A program made the translations under genes and the position numbers. A DNA stretch of 9,405 nt, taken from contig JACQMA010000010.1 in the NCBI GenBank assembly GCA_016203825.1, positions 1 through 9,405 of the forward strand, read 5' to 3'. The notes under the pieces were generated by a model, which saw only the letters and a list, made by a program, of their open reading frames with translations, searched no databases and had not been told where the DNA came from. This document shows, piece after piece, positions 6,720-9,405 of the stretch. How positions within the stretch are numbered: the first letter of the stretch is position 1; every line of letters begins with the position of its first letter. The DNA is from Deltaproteobacteria bacterium (GTDB lineage Bacteria; UBA10199; 2-02-FULL-44-16).

Positions 6720-9405
6720 AAGCCAGCAAGACACTGTATTTGGTCGATGGGGCGAATATGGTGTTTCGCGCCTTCTATGCCATCCGGGGACTGTCGACGT
6801 CCAAGGGATTGCCGACGAACGCGCTGTATGGGCTCACACAGATGCTCTTGGCACTCAAACGCGATGAGAAGCCTGACTACCTTGTGGTGGTGTTTGATAC
6901 CAAAGAACCAACCTTTCGTGATGAGCTCTACGCCGCCTACAAGGCCAATCGGAAAGAGCCGCCCGATGATCTCGTCCTCCAATTTCCCTACGTGAAACCG
7001 CTTGTCGAAGTGTTGGGGATTCCAACACTCGAAAAGCCTGGCTTCGAGGCCGATGATCTCATCGGAACGATTGCGAAAAGGCTCGCTTCCGACGGACTCC
7101 ATGTTGTTATCGTCTCCGGTGACAAAGACCTCATGCAGCTTGTGAACGATCATGTCTCCATCCTCGACACGATGAAAAAAGAACGAATCGGACCTGCCGA
7201 AGTGGAGAAGAAATTTGGTGTTCCGCCGGAGAAGGTCATCGAGGTCTTGGGGCTTATGGGGGACAGTTCCGATAATATTCCCGGCGTTCCAGGGGTCGGT
7301 CCGAAAACGGCAACGAAGTTGATTCAAGCTTATGGGAGCATTGAGAACGTGATTGCAAACGTCGAGAAAATCAAAGAACACACGAAACTCGCGCGTCTTT
7401 CGCGACAACTCGTGACGATCGACACCGCCGTACCGATCACGATCACGCTCGACGGGCTCGTGGCAACGTCACCAGACCAAACACGTGCCCGACAGCTCTT
7501 GACTGAACTTGAATTCACAAAGCTCCTCGGGGAAATCGCGCCTTCGGGCACGCTTTCGCGTGCGGACTATCGACTCATTCAGGACGAAAAGGAATGTGAT
7601 ATTCTTTTTGAACGTGCCCACAAATGTGAACGCTGTTCCCTCGATCTTGAGACGACGTCGCTGTCTATCATCGATGCGGACATCGTGGGCATCTCGATCG
7701 CCCTTGCACCCGGTGAAGCCTTTTATGTCCCCGTTGGTCACCAATTGGAATTAGGCGAGCGGCAACTTTCCAAAGCGTACGTGTTCGAAAAGCTTGCCCA
7801 GCTCCTCCAATCGACCACCGTGGAAATCGTCGGTCAAAATCTCAAATATGACCTCGCGATTTTGAAGCGCATGGGTCTTCAAGCCCAAGGGAAACTTTTT
7901 GATACGATGATTGCTTCGTATCTCTTAAATTCTTCGGGTCAGCATAACCTTGATGTGCTCTCGGAGCTCTATCTTGGTCACACCACCCGCCTTCGCTCTT
8001 CGAGCTACGGCGGGCAAGCGAGGAAAGGAAAGAAACAGGTGACGTTCGATCGCGTTCCGCTCGATCGTGCACGGGACTATGCCGCCGAAGATGCCGATGT
8101 GGCGCTCCAACTGGCTGATCTTTTTCGGGGAAAACTCGCGGAGGCAGGACTCAAGACGATCTTTGAAGACCTGGAAATGCCACTCCTCCGGGTTCTCATG
8201 GATATGGAACTGGCAGGTGTCCTGATCGACGCCTCCATCCTCAAAAAACTTTCCGATGTGTTTGGAGAAAAACTTCACCATCTTGAGAAAGACATTGCTC
8301 AAGCCGCCGGTGGGGCAATATTCAACATCAATAGTCCCAAACAATTGGGTGATGTCCTTTTTGGAAAACTGCAACTTCCTGGGGCGAGAAAAACGAAGAC
8401 CGGTTTTTCGACGAGTCAGGATGTGCTGGAGGAATTGGCGCTGACCCATCCGCTGCCGAATCTCATCCTTGAATACCGATCGCTTTCGAAACTGAAATCG
8501 ACGTATATCGATGCTCTTCCAGAGCTCATCAACAAAAAAACCGGGCGGCTGCATACGTCGTTTAATCAGACCGTTGCGGCGACGGGAAGGCTTTCGTCGT
8601 CAGATCCCAATCTCCAAAATATTCCGATACGAAGGGAAGAGGGGAAAGAGATTCGGCGTGCGTTTGTGGTGCCTGCGGGTTTCGTGCTCCTGGATTGCGA
8701 TTACAGTCAGATTGAACTCCGTGTCCTTGCCCATCTGTCACGCGATGAAACGTTGCTGGACGCTTACGCCCGTGGGCTCGATGTCCATGCCGCGACGGCC
8801 AGCGGAATTTTTGGTTGCCCCGTTGATCGGGTGACGGGGCAGCAGCGAGCCGTAGGGAAGACCGTCAACTTTGCGACGATTTATGGACAGTCGGCGTTTG
8901 GGCTCTCGCAGCAGTTGGGCATCGATCCCAAAGAGGCGGCTTCTTACATCGAGCGCTACTTCAAAAAATTTCCGCGCGTGTCGGCGTATCGCGACGATGT
9001 CTTAAAGCGCGCGCGCAAGGAGGGGATGGTCACAACCCTCTTTGGTCGCCGCCGTCTTGTCCCCGATATCAATGCTCCTCACCCTCAAGTTCGCCAGGCT
9101 GCGGAGCGCGTGGCGTTCAATACCGTTTTTCAAGGAACGGCTGCGGATATTATCAAGCGCGCGATGATGGCGATTCACGCAGACCTGCCCAAACTTTCCT
9201 CGCGGACAAAGATGATTCTCTCCGTCCACGACGAACTGGTTTTTGAAGTCCCTGAAGTCGATGTCGAAAAAGTGACATCGTTTGTGGTCGAGAAGATGAC
9301 CGCCGCTGCGGTACTTGACGTCCCGCTTGTCGTCGATGTCGGCACTGGCCCCACCTCGGTCAAAACCATAGAATTTTGGGTCAATCCGGTAACTACTACG
9401 GAATA
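6716..9405 (+). CDS. polA: DNA polymerase I (3' end at or just beyond the window edge)
   Basis: Read codon by codon, the frame is open for 896 codons from ATG 6716. The window ends in TA, which may be the first two bases of the stop. All three domains are present. The 5' nuclease (1-~285) has LVDGAN (D11), EADD (E111, D113, D114), GDKD (D136, D138) and GDSSDN (D183, D186) before a helix-hairpin-helix. The proofreading exonuclease (~300-475) has LDLETTSL (D310, E312), GQNLKYD (N375, D379) and YAAED (Y455, D459), so it looks active. The polymerase (~480-880) has motif A DYSQIELR (D662), motif B with R711, K715, F719 and Y723, and motif C VHDELVFEV (H838, D839, E840). It fills repair gaps and removes Okazaki primers. 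Two oddities are a palindrome-encoded loop at residues 424-436 and a C-terminus without the usual NWxxAH-like ending. No ribosome site is evident; translation is probably coupled to hemB. Confidence 0.97.
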   Translation, partial: MKASKTLYLVDGANMVFRAFYAIRGLSTSKGLPTNALYGLTQMLLALKRDEKPDYLVVVFDTKEPTFRDELYAAYKANRKEPPDDLVLQFPYVKPLVEVLGIPTLEKPGFEADDLIGTIAKRLASDGLHVVIVSGDKDLMQLVNDHVSILDTMKKERIGPAEVEKKFGVPPEKVIEVLGLMGDSSDNIPGVPGVGPKTATKLIQAYGSIENVIANVEKIKEHTKLARLSRQLVTIDTAVPITITLDGLVATSPDQTRARQLLTELEFTKLLGEIAPSGTLSRADYRLIQDEKECDILFERAHKCERCSLDLETTSLSIIDADIVGISIALAPGEAFYVPVGHQLELGERQLSKAYVFEKLAQLLQSTTVEIVGQNLKYDLAILKRMGLQAQGKLFDTMIASYLLNSSGQHNLDVLSELYLGHTTRLRSSSYGGQARKGKKQVTFDRVPLDRARDYAAEDADVALQLADLFRGKLAEAGLKTIFEDLEMPLLRVLMDMELAGVLIDASILKKLSDVFGEKLHHLEKDIAQAAGGAIFNINSPKQLGDVLFGKLQLPGARKTKTGFSTSQDVLEELALTHPLPNLILEYRSLSKLKSTYIDALPELINKKTGRLHTSFNQTVAATGRLSSSDPNLQNIPIRREEGKEIRRAFVVPAGFVLLDCDYSQIELRVLAHLSRDETLLDAYARGLDVHAATASGIFGCPVDRVTGQQRAVGKTVNFATIYGQSAFGLSQQLGIDPKEAASYIERYFKKFPRVSAYRDDVLKRARKEGMVTTLFGRRRLVPDINAPHPQVRQAAERVAFNTVFQGTAADIIKRAMMAIHADLPKLSSRTKMILSVHDELVFEVPEVDVEKVTSFVVEKMTAAAVLDVPLVVDVGTGPTSVKTIEFWVNPVTTTE
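7986..8014. repeat. Imperfect palindrome inside polA, possible REP-like or in-frame palindromic element
   Basis: Outer arms CCCGCC (7986-7991) and GGCGGG (8009-8014) are perfect reverse complements. Inner arms GCTC (7995-7998) and GAGC (8002-8005) are also complementary around a TTC loop, with one T-A pair and two mismatches between. In the protein it encodes part of residues 424-433, between LGHTT and KGKKQVTF. In E. coli PolA this surface stretch is about 4 residues shorter and unrelated in sequence. No T-run follows on either strand, so it does not look like a terminator. Only one copy is seen in the window, so calling it a mobile repeat is inference. Confidence 0.4.

Noticed and set aside
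5751..6734. Minus-strand open frame of 327 codons opposite hemB
   Set aside because: It mirrors hemB almost end to end, has a His/Arg-rich composition typical of antisense shadows, and no family motif.
7986..8014. Palindrome in polA as an intrinsic terminator
   Set aside because: There is no T-run on either strand and it lies mid-gene. It is kept only as a possible repeat element.

Overview
The window is one gene-dense block of about 9.4 kb. Eight genes lie on the + strand, packed so tightly that neighbours overlap or are 1 to 10 bases apart. There is no non-coding stretch over 10 bases, and no tRNA, rRNA, CRISPR array, insertion sequence or convincing terminator. Base composition is moderate, a little over half G+C by eye. 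Two sigma-54 activators, a serine/threonine partner-switching module and a zinc-type HemB together suggest a free-living Gram-negative-type bacterium, for example a Desulfobacterota/'Deltaproteobacteria'-like or Nitrospirota-like lineage or a related candidate phylum. This placement is inference; no marker here fixes the taxon.

Region 1 (1-2490) holds two consecutive bacterial enhancer-binding proteins of the NtrC type. The first enters from the left edge, so its presumed receiver domain is cut off. It has an intact AAA+ core and a Fis-type DNA-binding end. The second is complete, but its N-terminal receiver-like domain has lost every residue needed for phosphorylation.

Region 2 (2501-4516) is a full partner-switching cassette: an RsbV/SpoIIAA-type STAS anti-anti-sigma factor, an RsbW/SpoIIAB-type HATPase, and a GAF-SpoIIE (RsbU-type) PP2C phosphatase. 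By family knowledge the HATPase phosphorylates the STAS serine, the phosphatase removes the phosphate, and the free HATPase or STAS protein controls a target. No sigma factor gene accompanies them here. The adjacent phosphorylation-blind sigma-54 activator is a possible but unproven target.

Region 3 (4523-9405) is housekeeping: folC (folylpolyglutamate/dihydrofolate synthase), hemB (porphobilinogen synthase) and polA (DNA polymerase I with all three domains). polA is open to the right edge, where the last two bases (TA) could begin its stop codon.

The tight spacing suggests that all eight genes can be read as one transcript. If so, folate, heme and DNA repair genes sit downstream of a stress-type signalling module. 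The points most worth a second look are the degenerate receiver, the pairing of sigma-54 activators with a partner switch, a short imperfect palindrome embedded in frame in polA, an atypical PolA C-terminus, and a substituted signature residue in HemB.
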